From contig CM034104.1 of NCBI GenBank assembly GCA_019914945.1, positions 12,636,046-12,700,045 on the forward strand: a stretch of 64,000 bases of DNA, written 5' to 3'. Origin of the DNA: Typha latifolia (taxonomy: Eukaryota; Streptophyta; Magnoliopsida; Poales; Typhaceae). The translations under genes were made by a program, and so were the position numbers. Shown one piece after another: positions 38,877 to 50,022 of this stretch. The notes under the pieces were generated by a model that saw only the letters and a list, made by a program, of their open reading frames with translations, had not been told where the DNA came from and ran no database searches. How positions within the stretch are numbered: the stretch's first letter is position 1; each line of letters begins with the position of its first letter.

Positions 38877-40019
38877 TGCTTCTCATGAGAGAGCTTAAGG
38901 GGCATAACACACATGAGAGGTAATGATAAAAGCCAGTGAAAACAGCAGTACACAGAGGAGAGATAGTGAAGAGGTTTGGGTTTGGGTTGGGTTTAGTGGA
39001 ACAAGTGGTCTTAAGCACTTCATCGTATGAAGTGGATCATCTCATCTGTCTCTGATGCATGAACTTAATGCAATCAAATACTTGGCAGCTGCCAAGTATC
39101 TAGATGTAGTATTTCCTACGCTGCAGACCATCTTCTTAACAGGTAGTGGGAGGTGGTTTCACTAACTGTTCCTTAATTTAGGATAGACTAAATTTTGTTT
39201 CGAGTTAAAGAGAGAGAAAAAAATCCTTAATCTAGTATAGCTATGAATTAGGTGCTTTTGGTTAACGAGCAGTGACCCACTTCATTTATCTTTCCAACTC
39301 CTAATTAGTTGGTATTTATGAGGTAGTTAGGCAGTCCTTTTTTAAGGTTTATTTTTTTCCCTTTAGATTATATCAAATTCTCATCAGTTACTAGGAAAAT
39401 CACATCAAATCTAGCTATTTGAAAATATCAAGTATCTGCTGTTATGATTGAAATATTGGCAATTTAGGAACACATTTAGGTGGCGATCTGCAAAAGAGAG
39501 AAAAAAAATAAAACACCTAGATCCTACTCATGTGCCTCACAGTTAATAAAAAGAGAAAATTTTGATCTTGGATTCTTAGCAGTTAGCACACACATTCCAC
39601 CTATCTTGAGTTGGGACCTGAGTGCACTACAAGGTACGTTATGATTCCGTTATCTGAAGCAACTGGATGCATAATTTTATCAGCCACAACTCAAAAGTAT
39701 TTTACTGTTAATTGTCATTCTAGCCGTTTTGTGATGATAACTAACCAACAATTTGCAGCTCTATTGAATGGATGTCTTTTATAATCAAATTTACTCCATA
39801 TTTAGTACATAAAAATTTGACCACATGAATTATGATTACGACGCAAATCCTACAATAATAAGCTTTAAAGTTATAGGAAGTAGAATGATCCTCATGTCAC
39901 ATGAGTTTGAGAAATAATAGAACAGACACTACAACAGCACTAAAGATGCTCCCCCTTAATAATGAGTATGATTTGATTGAGTGGCTTCCAAAGCGAAGAA
40001 CTCAACAAACACGACTATC
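38877..40019. other. Intergenic: TBL promoter and 3' flank of propeller gene
   Basis: About 1.1 kb, AT-rich. The proximal 150 bp upstream of 38876 is pyrimidine-rich on the minus strand and is probably TBL leader. No further gene, RNA or repeat recognised. Confidence 0.55.
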
Positions 40020-42338
40020 TCAATTAGCAACAGGAGAGAAAATCCCCTCTGCGAGGAGATGCGTCTTCTTGGTGAACCCAAAACCAAAAAGATGATTGAG
40101 ATATACTTTTCTGTCCTTCACCGTGGCCGATGTGGCTATCCGATGCATGGGACCGATGTATCGCCCAGTAACTTTTGCCGTCGCCCAATCATCTGAGCTC
40201 TCAGCCTCTCTCGATGGTGTGCCAGCGATAACTAACTTAGTTGGTGAGACCAAAAGTAGACCATCTCCTCTGCTCAGTGAGCCTTCAACTTTAACCACAC
40301 TTACAACTTCTGTCTTCAAGTTGATCTTAAAAAGATCGCCACCTGAAGTATGAACAACAAGAAGATAGCCATTGGGATGGTATACAATCCCATTGAGCCC
40401 GATTAAGTTGTTGAACCATCCCTTCCTTTGAACAAAGATGTTGTTCTTCATAATTGATAGCAATTCACCATTCAAGCCCACCTTCCAGATCTTATTTCCT
40501 TTTGCATCAGTAATGTATGCAATCCCATCTTCATCCACAGCCACATCATCTGCATATGAAGTTTCATCACCTAAAACATAGAGTATAACTAATGTCAGAG
40601 GCAGAATGCAAATCTGATATTGCACAAAAGATGTACATATTCTAAAGTTAAATAGCAAACGCTACAGCATTACTTGGCAGCTAGCTCAGGAGGGGTGTAA
40701 AAAAGATGCTCAAAGTTATATGACAAAAAATCTAGATAGAATAAGAGGATTATGTTGGAGGCTTTGAGCTCTGCAGCTAACAGGGTTTGGATAGTTGGAT
40801 GCCAAAGCTATTCAAAATTGTACGACTTTTCAATTTTCATATAATTAGAAGAATGACGAAAAGGATTACAGATGTTGGGCCTCAACTAGATGGTAAAGTT
40901 AACTATTTATATCATCCAGAATAAGTATAAAGCTAACAGAACTAAGACAAGCAGCATATAGCACATACTACTTTTACATACATCAACTAAGTTGGCATTT
41001 AAAGATTACTGATGTTGGAAATATATATATTTGTCCTTTAATGTAGCAAAAGTTAGAACTTAGAAGATAACTTCCAATAGTTTTATAGAGATCATCACAA
41101 AGAATTCTTCTTTTTTTCCAAAAAATATAAGAGAGATAGAGAGATAGAAGAACTATAATAAGAGTTGCCAAAGAAAGGCTAGAGATAATCTCTTGCAGTA
41201 ACAGAACTATAGCTAGAATCATGGCAAATGGCAAATAAAGGTAATAAAGCACCACTCAAATAGAATTTGCATGACCAAAAACTAAATTAATATAATCTGA
41301 TGGTCACATTTATATCGACAAGAAACAAGAATATACTTACCAAAGAAAACCACTCACAAGTCACTATAATTGTCTCAAAAGAACGAGGCAGCAACATGCC
41401 ATGGGGAGTTAAAGATGTTATAATACAACTTTCAAGAAGACAAACACCCACCCGGCAACATCTAGATGAAATGCAATTTTCTGGGTTAGGTCATTGAGAA
41501 ATAGTGGAATAGTCTTATCCTAGTGGCTCCTTTCATCAAAAGTGAATAACTGCAGTTCTCAAGCACAAAACCTAGGTTCGAATCTCCTTGCAAGAAGTGT
41601 GCTGGAAAGAATTATGCAGAAATTATGGAAGCATATCACACATAGGATTTGTAATTGGGAGCGCCGGCCGATGTTATCCATCCCACTTAGCCTACAGGTG
41701 ATATTAGTACTCAATAGAATGTAACCTAAATTTATGTACTATTAAAAAACGGCAAATTAATTTTGACAGTCCATAGCATCATAGCCGTGCAGTTCTTCTA
41801 GAGCATTGATATATATAACGGCAGAGACGAAGAGCGCACTCAAAATATAGATCAAAGGGGATTTTTGGTAAATATACTAACTTGGACCACTGAGTCGAGT
41901 GAGAAAGATCCGGACCCAGGATTCCATATCGTACGCCGCGACGGCGCTATATCGAAACCCTAAAGCATCGGCGTACACGACAAGAAGCCGCCGTCTCACC
42001 TGATCCACGGCGATCCCCAGCGAGGAGTTCCCGGCAACGTCGGGATCCTTCAGCACGACCCTCTCCTCGGCGACAGCGGTGCCGCGGGGCTCGGCGATCT
42101 CGGCGACGCCGCCGCCGAAGAAGGTGGACACGAAGAACCGGGAGGTGACTGGATCCCACTTGACGCACTCGCGGAGCCAGCCGCCGCTGCGGTAGGCGAA
42201 TGCAGGGGACGTGAGCTCGAGAGAAACGATAAGGGCGACGGGGATAGCGGAGATGAGGAGGAAGACGGTGGCGCAGCTGGGGAAGGTGGAGGTGGTGGCG
42301 CCGCGGCGGCGGCAGCAACCGCAGCAGTCGTCGGCCAT
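40020..42338 (-). CDS. Membrane-anchored SMP-30/NHL-like six-bladed propeller protein (calcium-dependent phosphotriesterase superfamily)
   Basis: 335 aa in two exons on the minus strand: 42338-41882 and 40570-40020. The N-terminus has a Cys/Arg-rich start (DDCCGCCRRR) and one hydrophobic segment (about 22-40), suggesting a signal anchor. The rest shows propeller-type repeats: YADDVAVDEDGIAYITDAKG, GLNGIVYHPNGYLLVVHT and DGLLLVSPTKLVIAG, as in plant proteins annotated as calcium-dependent phosphotriesterase or gluconolactonase/strictosidine-synthase-like. The substrate is unknown for this group. I use the donor at 41880-41881 (GTTAGT), which gives LSGPSDETSY; a weaker donor five bases upstream in the transcript sense would also keep frame. 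Exon 1 is very GC-rich. The gene is head-to-head with COX5C. Confidence 0.8.
41521..41590 (+). repeat. Possible SINE/tRNA-like head in propeller-gene intron
   Basis: TAGTGGCTCCTTTC-type start followed by AGGTTCGAATCTCC, a near-perfect Pol III B-box. The spacing of about 50 bases is longer than in a tRNA, and no cloverleaf was found. It lies in the 1.3 kb intron, antisense to the gene. Confidence 0.3.
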
Positions 42339-42770
42339 GGGAGGGGACTAGGGAGGAGAGGGAAGTGGACGTTGGATTGGAATTAGAGGGTTTTTGATTT
42401 GGTTGGATTTTGGTTGAGGTGTGGGTTTCGAAGTAGGAGGGAAAATGGTCGAATGGTTAGGTGGGAATTTGGGTGATTATTACTATTATTAATTAGTACA
42501 CAAACAGGTTACACTGACACCTTGCCAGTTACCACCCACCTTGAGAATTAGTAGTAAGATATAAAGACATTTATACATGTAGACTCTACTAAAATTTTAG
42601 CCAATACCCATCCAACCTAAGTTTCAAATGGTTGGATGAAACTTTATTTAATTATTGAGAAATAGCCTATAGTCTTCAAGAATGAAGGAATAGGTGCGTC
42701 GGTCTTGCAGACGATCCTATGCTTTAAGTATTGGCGGGGTCCACAGGATGGCTGATCCAGTGATTGGACC

Positions 42771-42968
42771 GGCCCAGTTGAATCCAAGTACTGGGCCGGC
42801 CCACCAGTTGTACCGATGCCTTCCGCATCTCCACCGTTCGTTCCGGTGTATAATCTCTTATACAAACTCTCAAAAACGTACGAAACTCACACAATATCGA
42901 TACCATTATCGTAGTTTCGTAGATAGGGAGGGCTTTTACTATGGTTACAGCGACCAATAGATTGGGCT
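42771..42968 (+). promoter_or_regulatory. Site II elements (TGGGCY) in a divergent promoter for COX5C and the propeller gene
   Basis: Four copies: GGCCCA at 42771-42776, TGGGCC at 42792-42797, GGCCCA at 42798-42803 and TGGGCT at 42963-42968. TGGGCY site II boxes are known promoter elements of plant genes for respiratory-chain and other housekeeping proteins, bound by TCP factors. Here they sit between the two divergent starts, just upstream of the proposed COX5C leader exon. Confidence 0.6.
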
Positions 42969-43895
42969 CTTTTGTTCTTCCTCCCTGCCAACAGAGACCA
43001 AAATCGACGACTACGCCGACCTCCCCCTGTTCCCGTGCTTCAGGTGTGCTCTTTTTTCTTGTAATTTTCTATGTGTTTGATCTCATCTCAGTTTTGATTT
43101 CTGTTCTGTTAATGCTTTAGGAGATTGTGCTTCGTTCTGTCCTCATAGTGTTCCTAATCTAAATTGCAATTGTTTATGATTGTGTTAGAGATCTGAGATG
43201 GGTGTGCTTTCTTTTCGATCGATCCGAATCCTTCATGGCTAAGTGTTTCTACACGAAAAATATTACATTTTGGCATGTGAAACATGTACTTCACTCAGTA
43301 GGGCGTCCTATTAAAGGGTATTTTTGTTCGAGTAGATAATATAGGGATGGCAAGGTGATAGCATATGCAGAAGCAGATGTTTCTTGGTTGTGAGGAGGAA
43401 ATTGATGTGTCTGATAGGGATGAAAGCTGAGTGAATACATATCGTGTGGTGGAGATTTGTACTGATAACAAAATTTCTTCCTTGATGAGAAGTCGGATAT
43501 GGATAGTAAATGCTTTCTAAACTTGTAATGTGTAACCTAATGTGTATCTAATGCTATGATAAGAACGGAATATCCTCTTCAATATCTGGATCGGTTGCAA
43601 GAAAGCAGTCCCCGCAACCGAGTGAAAATATTCACCAGATATTCTCCCGTAGTCAGAAAATTATGAAACCAAGGGTGATCGATCCGTGATTTTCTGATCT
43701 ACGTTTTTTGCATTACGCCTTTCGCAGATTCATACTGTAACTGGGACGAAAATACGCAGGAATGAGGGTGAAAGTAGTGGTGACGGGTGGAGGTGATGAT
43801 AAGGTTATGGATGATAGTGGAGATGAGGGTGGATGGTTTATGGAGTTTAGGGGATAAGGATGAAGGGGGAGAAGTGGCTGAGATCCTAAGGAGGA

Positions 43896-44025
43896 GGGAG
43901 GACTCGACAAACAAGGGAGGTTAGAAGAACACCGACGTCGAGACGATATTCCAAGGAGAAGGGAGGACTCGACAAATGAGGGAGGTTAGAAGAACACCGA
44001 CGTCGAGATGGCGCACGACTAGGGC
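43896..44025. repeat. 65 bp direct tandem duplication
   Basis: Units at 43896-43960 and 43961-44025 share GGGAGGACTCGACAAA and GAAGAACACCGACGTCGAGA with few differences. The surrounding 43740-44080 is purine-rich and free of long plus-strand frames. Confidence 0.85.
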
Positions 44026-44189
44026 TTGAAGGAAGGGGAAGAGAGGTTAGGGTAGAGAGGATAGAAAGGAGATAGAATTCAAGATTCATTCATTATAATT
44101 ATTTTGGTTGCTATCCACACCTTAAGAGGCTAACCAAACAAGCCAAAATGACAATTATTAATCCTAAAAATAGTGGACTCTTGCCTATC

Positions 44190-44382
44190 GCGTTCGAACG
44201 AGGTCGATCGCGTTCGAACACACAAATTACGTTCTCTGTCGATGCAAACGTATGCAGGCATTCGCACGCAGCCGAGTACGTTTGAACGCACAATTTGCGT
44301 TCTCTGTCGATGTGAACGCCTGCAGGCGTTCACAAGGGCGTTCGAACACACCCTGCTCCCTCTTGCGTTCGAACGCGATCTA
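44190..44382. repeat. GTTCGAAC-rich repeat with inverted ends
   Basis: The palindrome GTTCGAAC occurs four times (near 44192, 44212, 44340, 44367) with further variants. The 14-base end GATCGCGTTCGAAC at 44206-44219 is inverted at 44367-44380. Inside, a unit of about 68 bp (TTCTCTGTCGATG plus TGCAGGC) is repeated at 44221 and 44289. GC content is high for its surroundings. Not recognised as a named element. Confidence 0.7.
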
Positions 44383-45242
44383 TAGAAACCTTATTTTTTT
44401 GGAATTAAACAACTAGCATAATAAGAAAAGACTCCAGCAATGTGTATCATGCTAGTTATATTTTCAATTACAAGGCCTGTTACATATATGGGTATGATAT
44501 GTCTCAAATATATAGTACATCTCACGATCTTTGGAATATATAGAACTAACTAATTTTGTTATTCACACACAAGCACAAGGAATATCTGTATTGCTAACAT
44601 ATGAATATGCTTTCTGTAATGTAATATATATATATATATATAATACTCTATCCAATATTTCAATATGGATGCTAGTGCCAAAATATAGGACAGATGGAAA
44701 AGATATAATATCAAGGGCACAGATCAAATATATTTATGCACAAAAAAGAGGATGAAGGAACTGGACATTAAAGTATCTGATATATTTTAAACCTCTAATA
44801 TCGTAATGACACTATTATAATTACAATAATCTTATGAAGGTGGACCTTTACCTGTTGGCTGGTGCTTGCTCTTCCCAAATATTTATTATTTTCTTCTTGT
44901 GTGCTTTATCAATTGTTACTTATTTTCTTTCCTCCATTAGTTGCCTGAGATTTTACTTTAGCACACTTTATGGTGTCGGTTCCAGAGCTTTTCTTGCCAT
45001 TCATGTTTTCGAATCTTATAAGGAGCCTATTAATAGGAGAGAGAAGATATCAGAATATAAAACTATATATTTACTTTGTCATTGGAGGTTTAAAATAGGT
45101 TGAGTATGTCTGAATAGTGAATATAGTTGCTAGCTGTAATATAGGTGCCAATTTATTATCAAATGCTTCCTTATTTATCTATCTCCTAATTTCTAGGTTC
45201 TCTTTTGGAGTTCCATTTAAATTTAGCCTGAAGAAGAAGCAA

Positions 45243-45437
45243 ATGGCGGCACATAAGATAGCACATGCTACGCTAAAAGGACCTAGTGTTGTCAAGGAGA
45301 TCTGCATCGGTCTTACTCTGGGCCTTTTTGCTGGTGGTCTCTGGAAGATGCATCACTGGAATGAACAGAGGAAGACAAGGACCTTCTATGACCTGCTTGA
45401 GAAGGGTGAGATCAGCATTGTTGTTGCAGAAGAGTAG
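45243..45437 (+). CDS. COX5C: Cytochrome c oxidase subunit 5C
   Basis: 64-aa, nuclear-encoded subunit of mitochondrial complex IV in the inner membrane; plant COX5c is usually about 63-64 aa, so it is complete. The sequence begins MAAHKIAHATLKGPSVVKEI, followed by one membrane segment (about residues 20-36, CIGLTLGLFAGGLWKMH) and the conserved basic-aromatic HHWNEQRKTRTFYDLLEKGEI with a short acidic end. The coding sequence is a single exon, as is normal for the family. The in-frame upstream stretch lacks an ATG, so the start is clear. The gene is predicted to be driven from the 42.8-42.97 kb promoter through a leader intron. Confidence 0.95.
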   Translation: MAAHKIAHATLKGPSVVKEICIGLTLGLFAGGLWKMHHWNEQRKTRTFYDLLEKGEISIVVAEE

Positions 45438-47110
45438 CTGTGTTGTCTGCGTGCTACTTTTACATTGAGGGAGTTCTTCCATTGATACTTTGAGCTTCAA
45501 ACACATTGTTGCTCACTTAATGTTCTTGTTCAATAATATAGTAAGCTTTGACAATGGGTGTTGCAAACTTTGTTCATGCTTCACAAATAATGCTTTTTTG
45601 AATTTGCTGACGATTTGAGCTGTATAAGTGATGAGATATATCATTACATATATTGATATCATGGCCGTTGGCTTTGTTTAGTTAATATTGCACCTGGATT
45701 TATACTAACATTCTCAATAGTTCCATAAAATATATCAATAGAGTTTATAGTTTTGCATATGTTTTAGGTTCACTTGAACTGCAACACTGGAGCTATTTAT
45801 GCTTTCTGTTCACTGTTGATTACATGTTTAGTTTCTTTCAAACCGAGGGACAGTCCTCATTGATCTTCAAAAGAGAAGGGGGGAAAGAAGGGAAAACTCT
45901 ATGAGAAAATTAATGTTTCATCTCCTTTTTCTTGTTTAATATTTGAGAAACTGATTGTTCATCGATGTTAGAGAAGGCATGACTCTGTTTTCATTGAAAT
46001 GTACTTTTCACTTATTTTTCTTGCTAAGATCTTCGGCTATTAGGCCTAATACAATTATCCATGCTTGGGCTGTATGGTTGCAAAGATCTTTGACAGGAAC
46101 TGAAAGAAATGTTTCTTAGGAAGTACAGTAGCTATCTGATCAGAAATCTTACAGTTCTCAAAGAGGAGAAAGAGAGGAAGGCATCTGAGGGGCCGTTTGT
46201 TTTCATGTTTATGCAACATCTGTAATGTTAAATGAAAAATTAATATAAATAAAAATTTGATATATTCTATTTGAAATAATGTGTTTTGACAGCCACTTAA
46301 TTAAAGTAGATCTTAAGATGTTGCATATGAACTCAACTTAGCCTTTGAAAAGAATATTTTATGGGATCCATAAAAACTAGCTTTTATATTGCACTTTATA
46401 GGTATAGATGCAGCCAAATGGCCCTGAATGGATGCACTGTTGATATTATTTGGGCATTGTTGGGCCAGGAAACTGATGTTCATAAAATAGTAGAGTATTT
46501 AACTTATTGGTGCCAGATATTTGTTTTTTGCTTGGTCAGGAGGCAAGATGGCAGGGCTTGACCCAAAGTAAGTCAACAATTTGTTCATGAAAAAAAAAAA
46601 ACTATTTGCTCACATGGAGACTGCTAGTGATGGATCCAGTGAAACTATGAGCAGCAATCTAGTTTTCTCTTCTGAGGGTTTCATAACAATTCATACAAGT
46701 CTTATGATAGTTTTGCACTAAGCATGTATCATGGCACTGTATTACTTTGACTCCATTTCAGCATAGTAAATCTAATGATCTATATGCTTGTTTGTCTCTT
46801 GTAAACAGTTCTTGTTGTCTCAAAACAATGGGTAAAATTGTTGCATCCTTATCATGAATGAGGGTTAGGAAAATAAGTCTACATCCATTGTCTTCTTTCC
46901 AGACTTTGATGGTGCTTGACTGAGATGATAATTTGTTCCTTTCCTCTTTGTTTTTGTTGCTCGGATATTTAAGCACTATGCAGTGGTACATTGAAGGGAT
47001 ATGTTGCCTTTTCTTGTGGGGGATTAACTCCTCTAGTGCATTGAAATATCTCCAGATGAAAGGATGGATATGACATTATGTGTCTGTCCAGAATTATTAA
47101 GTATTAGATA
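45438..47110. other. COX5C 3' UTR and intergenic DNA
   Basis: Poly(A)-signal-like AATAAT lies near 45532. Apart from one MITE-like segment (46189-46424) I see no gene or conserved structure. Confidence 0.5.
46189..46424. mobile_element. Possible hAT-like MITE
   Basis: About 236 bp, AT-rich, with terminal inverted similarity: left GGGGCCGTTTG, right CAAATGGCCCT. GGGCCGTTTG-type ends are common in plant hAT MITEs. I could not find a matching 8 bp target-site duplication, so the call is tentative. Confidence 0.4.
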
Positions 47111-47115
47111 AATTG

Positions 47116-49080
47116 CACTTTCACCTCTTGTACACTATGATTCAATATCATATACTCTTAGAAGAATAAAAGCTTTCAATTTAACCCTAAAAATATGTTA
47201 AAAGAATCAAAGGCAAGCAAGCAATAGCCAGGTGAGCAAGAAAAGCACGACAAGGAAAGGAAAGGGAAAAAAAAATCTATGTTTCAAGAACTTTGTGTCA
47301 TTTTCTGCAACTAAACATCTCCCTAAGCAAATATGTCAGAGTTAGTAAATATGAACTGCATACTAAGATGTCAAATAAAATGCAAGGCTATTTAAAATAA
47401 CGAAGAACCAAAAATAATCTCTAGCCCTATAAATAAAGAGAAAAATTACATTAAAAAGAAGCAAAATGACACTTTCATCCCCTCTATACAAATTATATAT
47501 CAGATTAACTTTTAAAAAATAAAATCATACAATTCAATCCTAACGATTATCTCAAAGGATGGATATCAAAAAAGCATGAGAAACCAAACAAAAAAAAAAA
47601 AACTCTATATTTTAAAATTTTAAAACTATCATTTTCTGTAACCAAACATCGCCCTAAACCAACACGCTAGACCTGATAAGTATGCAGCGTATATTAAGAC
47701 GACAAGTAAACGTAATATAATAATAGAGAATCAAAAATAGTCCGGTGCCCTAGAAATAAAGAGAGAACAAACTGCATTGAAAAAGTAAAACAACACTTTC
47801 GCCTCTCTGCACTATGATTAAATATCACATTAACTTTTGAAAATAAAACCATACAATTCAATCCTTATGTCCATCTCAAAAAATGGATATCAGAAAGCAT
47901 GATAAAGAAAGAAAAAAAAATTCATCTATATTTTAAGAACTTAAAAATTTTACTTTTATAATCAAACATGTAGCGCATATTAAGTTGACAAGTAAATGCA
48001 AGGCTACAACCAAAAATAGTCTAATGCCCTAGAAACAAAGAGAAGAAAACACATTCAAAGGAGCAAAATGACACTTTCATTTCCTCTAAATTATAATTAA
48101 TATTACATTAAATTTTGAAAAATAAAACTATGCATTTTAATCCTAACAACCATCTCAAAAGATGGATATCAATCAAGTAAGAAAAAAAAACCTCATCTAT
48201 ATTTCAAAAACTCAAAAGTGTCATTTTCTGCTACCAAACATCGTCTTAGGCAAATATGTCCGACCTAACAAATATGTAGCGTATATCAAGACGACAAGTA
48301 AACGCAACGCTACATATAATAATGAAGAATAAAAAATTGTCTCAAGCCCTAGAAATAAAGAGAAAAAATACAATCAAATGAGCAAAACAACACTTTCACC
48401 CCCTCTACAATATGATTAAACATCATATTAACTTTTGAAAAATAAAACAATCCTAACGATAATCTTAGAATATGGATATTGGAAAAGCACCAAAAACAAG
48501 GAAAAAAAATCATCTATATTCAAAATTTGAAGTGTCATCTTCTGTAACCAAACATCACACTAAACAAAAATGCTAGACCTAACAAAAATTTATTGTATAT
48601 TAAGATGATAGGTAAACGCAATGCTACATAAAATAATGAAAAACAAAAAATAGACTCAAACCCTAAAAAAAAAGAGAAAAAAATACATTTGAGGGAGCAA
48701 AATGACATTTTCATCCCCTTTATACTATGATTAATTATTACATTAACTTTTGAAAAATAAAATCATGCAATCCAATCCTAATGACCATTTCGAAAGATAA
48801 TATTAGAAAAGCACGATGAAGTAAGAAAACCTCATCTATATTTCACAAACATAAAAATGTCATTTTCTGCAACTAAACATCACTCTAAACAGATAAGACC
48901 AAACAAATATGTAGTGTATATTAAGATGATAAGTAAATGCAAGGCTACATTTAATGATGAAGAACCAACAATAGAAACAAAGAGAGAAAAAGAATTAGAT
49001 CCAAAGGAGCAAAACAACACTTTCATCCCCTCAAAACTATGATTAATATAACATTAATTTTTGAAAAATAAAACCACACA
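47116..49080. repeat. Tandem array of about seven diverged ~0.3 kb units
   Basis: The motif CACTTTCAYCYCCTC recurs at 47116, 47470, 47794, 48072, 48391, 48706 and 49018, giving spacings of 354, 324, 278, 319, 315 and 312 bp. Each unit continues in the same order: TATGATTAA, ATTAACTTTTGAAAAATAAAA, CAATCCTAA, GGATAT, TCATCTATATTT, GTCATTTTCTG plus AACCAAACATC, GTATATTAAG, then GCCCTAGAAATAAAGAGA. A broken unit continues to about 49545, interrupted by a TA microsatellite at 49334-49380. No coding potential. Confidence 0.85.
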
Positions 49081-49332
49081 AATTCAATCCGAAAGATGGA
49101 TATCATAATATGCCTATCATCATCTCAAAGCTTTGCCACGAGATGCAGAAAAGAAGTAAACAATAAGAAATAAGGCAAAACAAAACGAATACAACCAAAA
49201 TGCAATAACATGCCAGAAAGGAAAGCCTCAGAGAGAACAAGGAAAACAGAACTCATCCATACTTCAAAAACCTAAAACTATCACTTTTTACAATCAAAAC
49301 AAATAGGGCCGGACCTAACAATTATATCATAA

Positions 49333-49333
<1 letters not shown>

Positions 49334-49380
<47 letters not shown>
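49334..49380. repeat. (TA)n microsatellite
   Basis: About 23 TA units within the last, degraded part of the 47-49.5 kb array. Confidence 0.95.
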
Positions 49381-49382
<2 letters not shown>

Positions 49383-49982
49383 CAAATAAACATATTTCTC
49401 AAAAGAAAAAAGAAAAAGAAAAAGAAAGATGATATATAAACATAAGCCTACATAACTAATGAGGAACTAAAAACTCTCTCGAGCCCTAGAAATCAAGAAA
49501 GAAAAGAAATGCATTCGGAGGAGCAAAACGACATAAATATTACAGAGAAAAAAAAATTGCATGGCTTATTGAGGAGTATTGTGCCTTGATGTTACCCCCA
49601 AGAGCTTTCCTCCACGCCTATTAATGGCTGACCCAACCTTCAATGTTCTTGGGAAAGGCAATTAATGACAACACCGCCCCTTGCCATTATGTCGACATCC
49701 TTCCATCATGGCACGCGATCCCACATAGATAATAATTAAAATGGCAACCAAAGCACTCGCTTTTTCATCATAACCTTCTAAGGATACATAGTACATCATA
49801 TCATCATGACAACAAAATTACATGCATAGGTTATTGCATGGCATGCAATATAGCTAGCAGAGAAATCGACACTGTCCTTATTCCTTGGAGACTTACCAGC
49901 AGCAGCAGTAGTCCTTAAACAGTACCAAAACAGTTCGAGCAATTGCATCAAATTAAAGACATTTTCAAAGCCCTTCATTAAT

Positions 49983-50015
49983 TTGTTTTTTGTTTTTTGT
50001 TTTTTGTTTTTTGTT
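49983..50015. repeat. (GTTTTTT)n short tandem repeat at the 3' end of NAS
   Basis: About four units of T6G directly after the NAS stop codon, so inside its presumed 3' UTR. Confidence 0.9.
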
Positions 50016-50022
50016 ATTGTTT

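Larger units (their letters stand above)
42969..45242 (+). other. COX5C: COX5C 5' UTR exon and leader intron (inferred)
   Basis: A leader exon of about 42970-43043 ends in CAG followed by GTGTGC. The intron would end at TTCTAG (45196) or TTTAG (45226), shortly before the ATG at 45243. COX5c genes of Arabidopsis are known to carry a 5' leader intron that raises expression. The intron (about 2.2 kb) holds a 65 bp tandem duplication and a GTTCGAAC repeat cluster. Exon ends are not verified by transcript. Confidence 0.55.

Noticed and set aside
41521..41590. tRNA gene suggested by GGTTCGAATCTCC
   Set aside because: The surrounding bases do not form acceptor, D and anticodon stems; at most a SINE head.
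41947..42318. 123-codon minus-strand frame rich in Arg, Pro, His
   Set aside because: It is another reading frame of the GC-rich first exon of the propeller gene, whose own frame has family motifs.
44834..45103. 89-codon hydrophobic frame in the COX5C leader intron
   Set aside because: AT-rich, no recognisable motif, and located inside the inferred intron.
47116..49545. CRISPR-like array
   Set aside because: Units are ~0.3 kb, diverged along their whole length and without short repeat/unique spacer structure; this is a plant nuclear genome.
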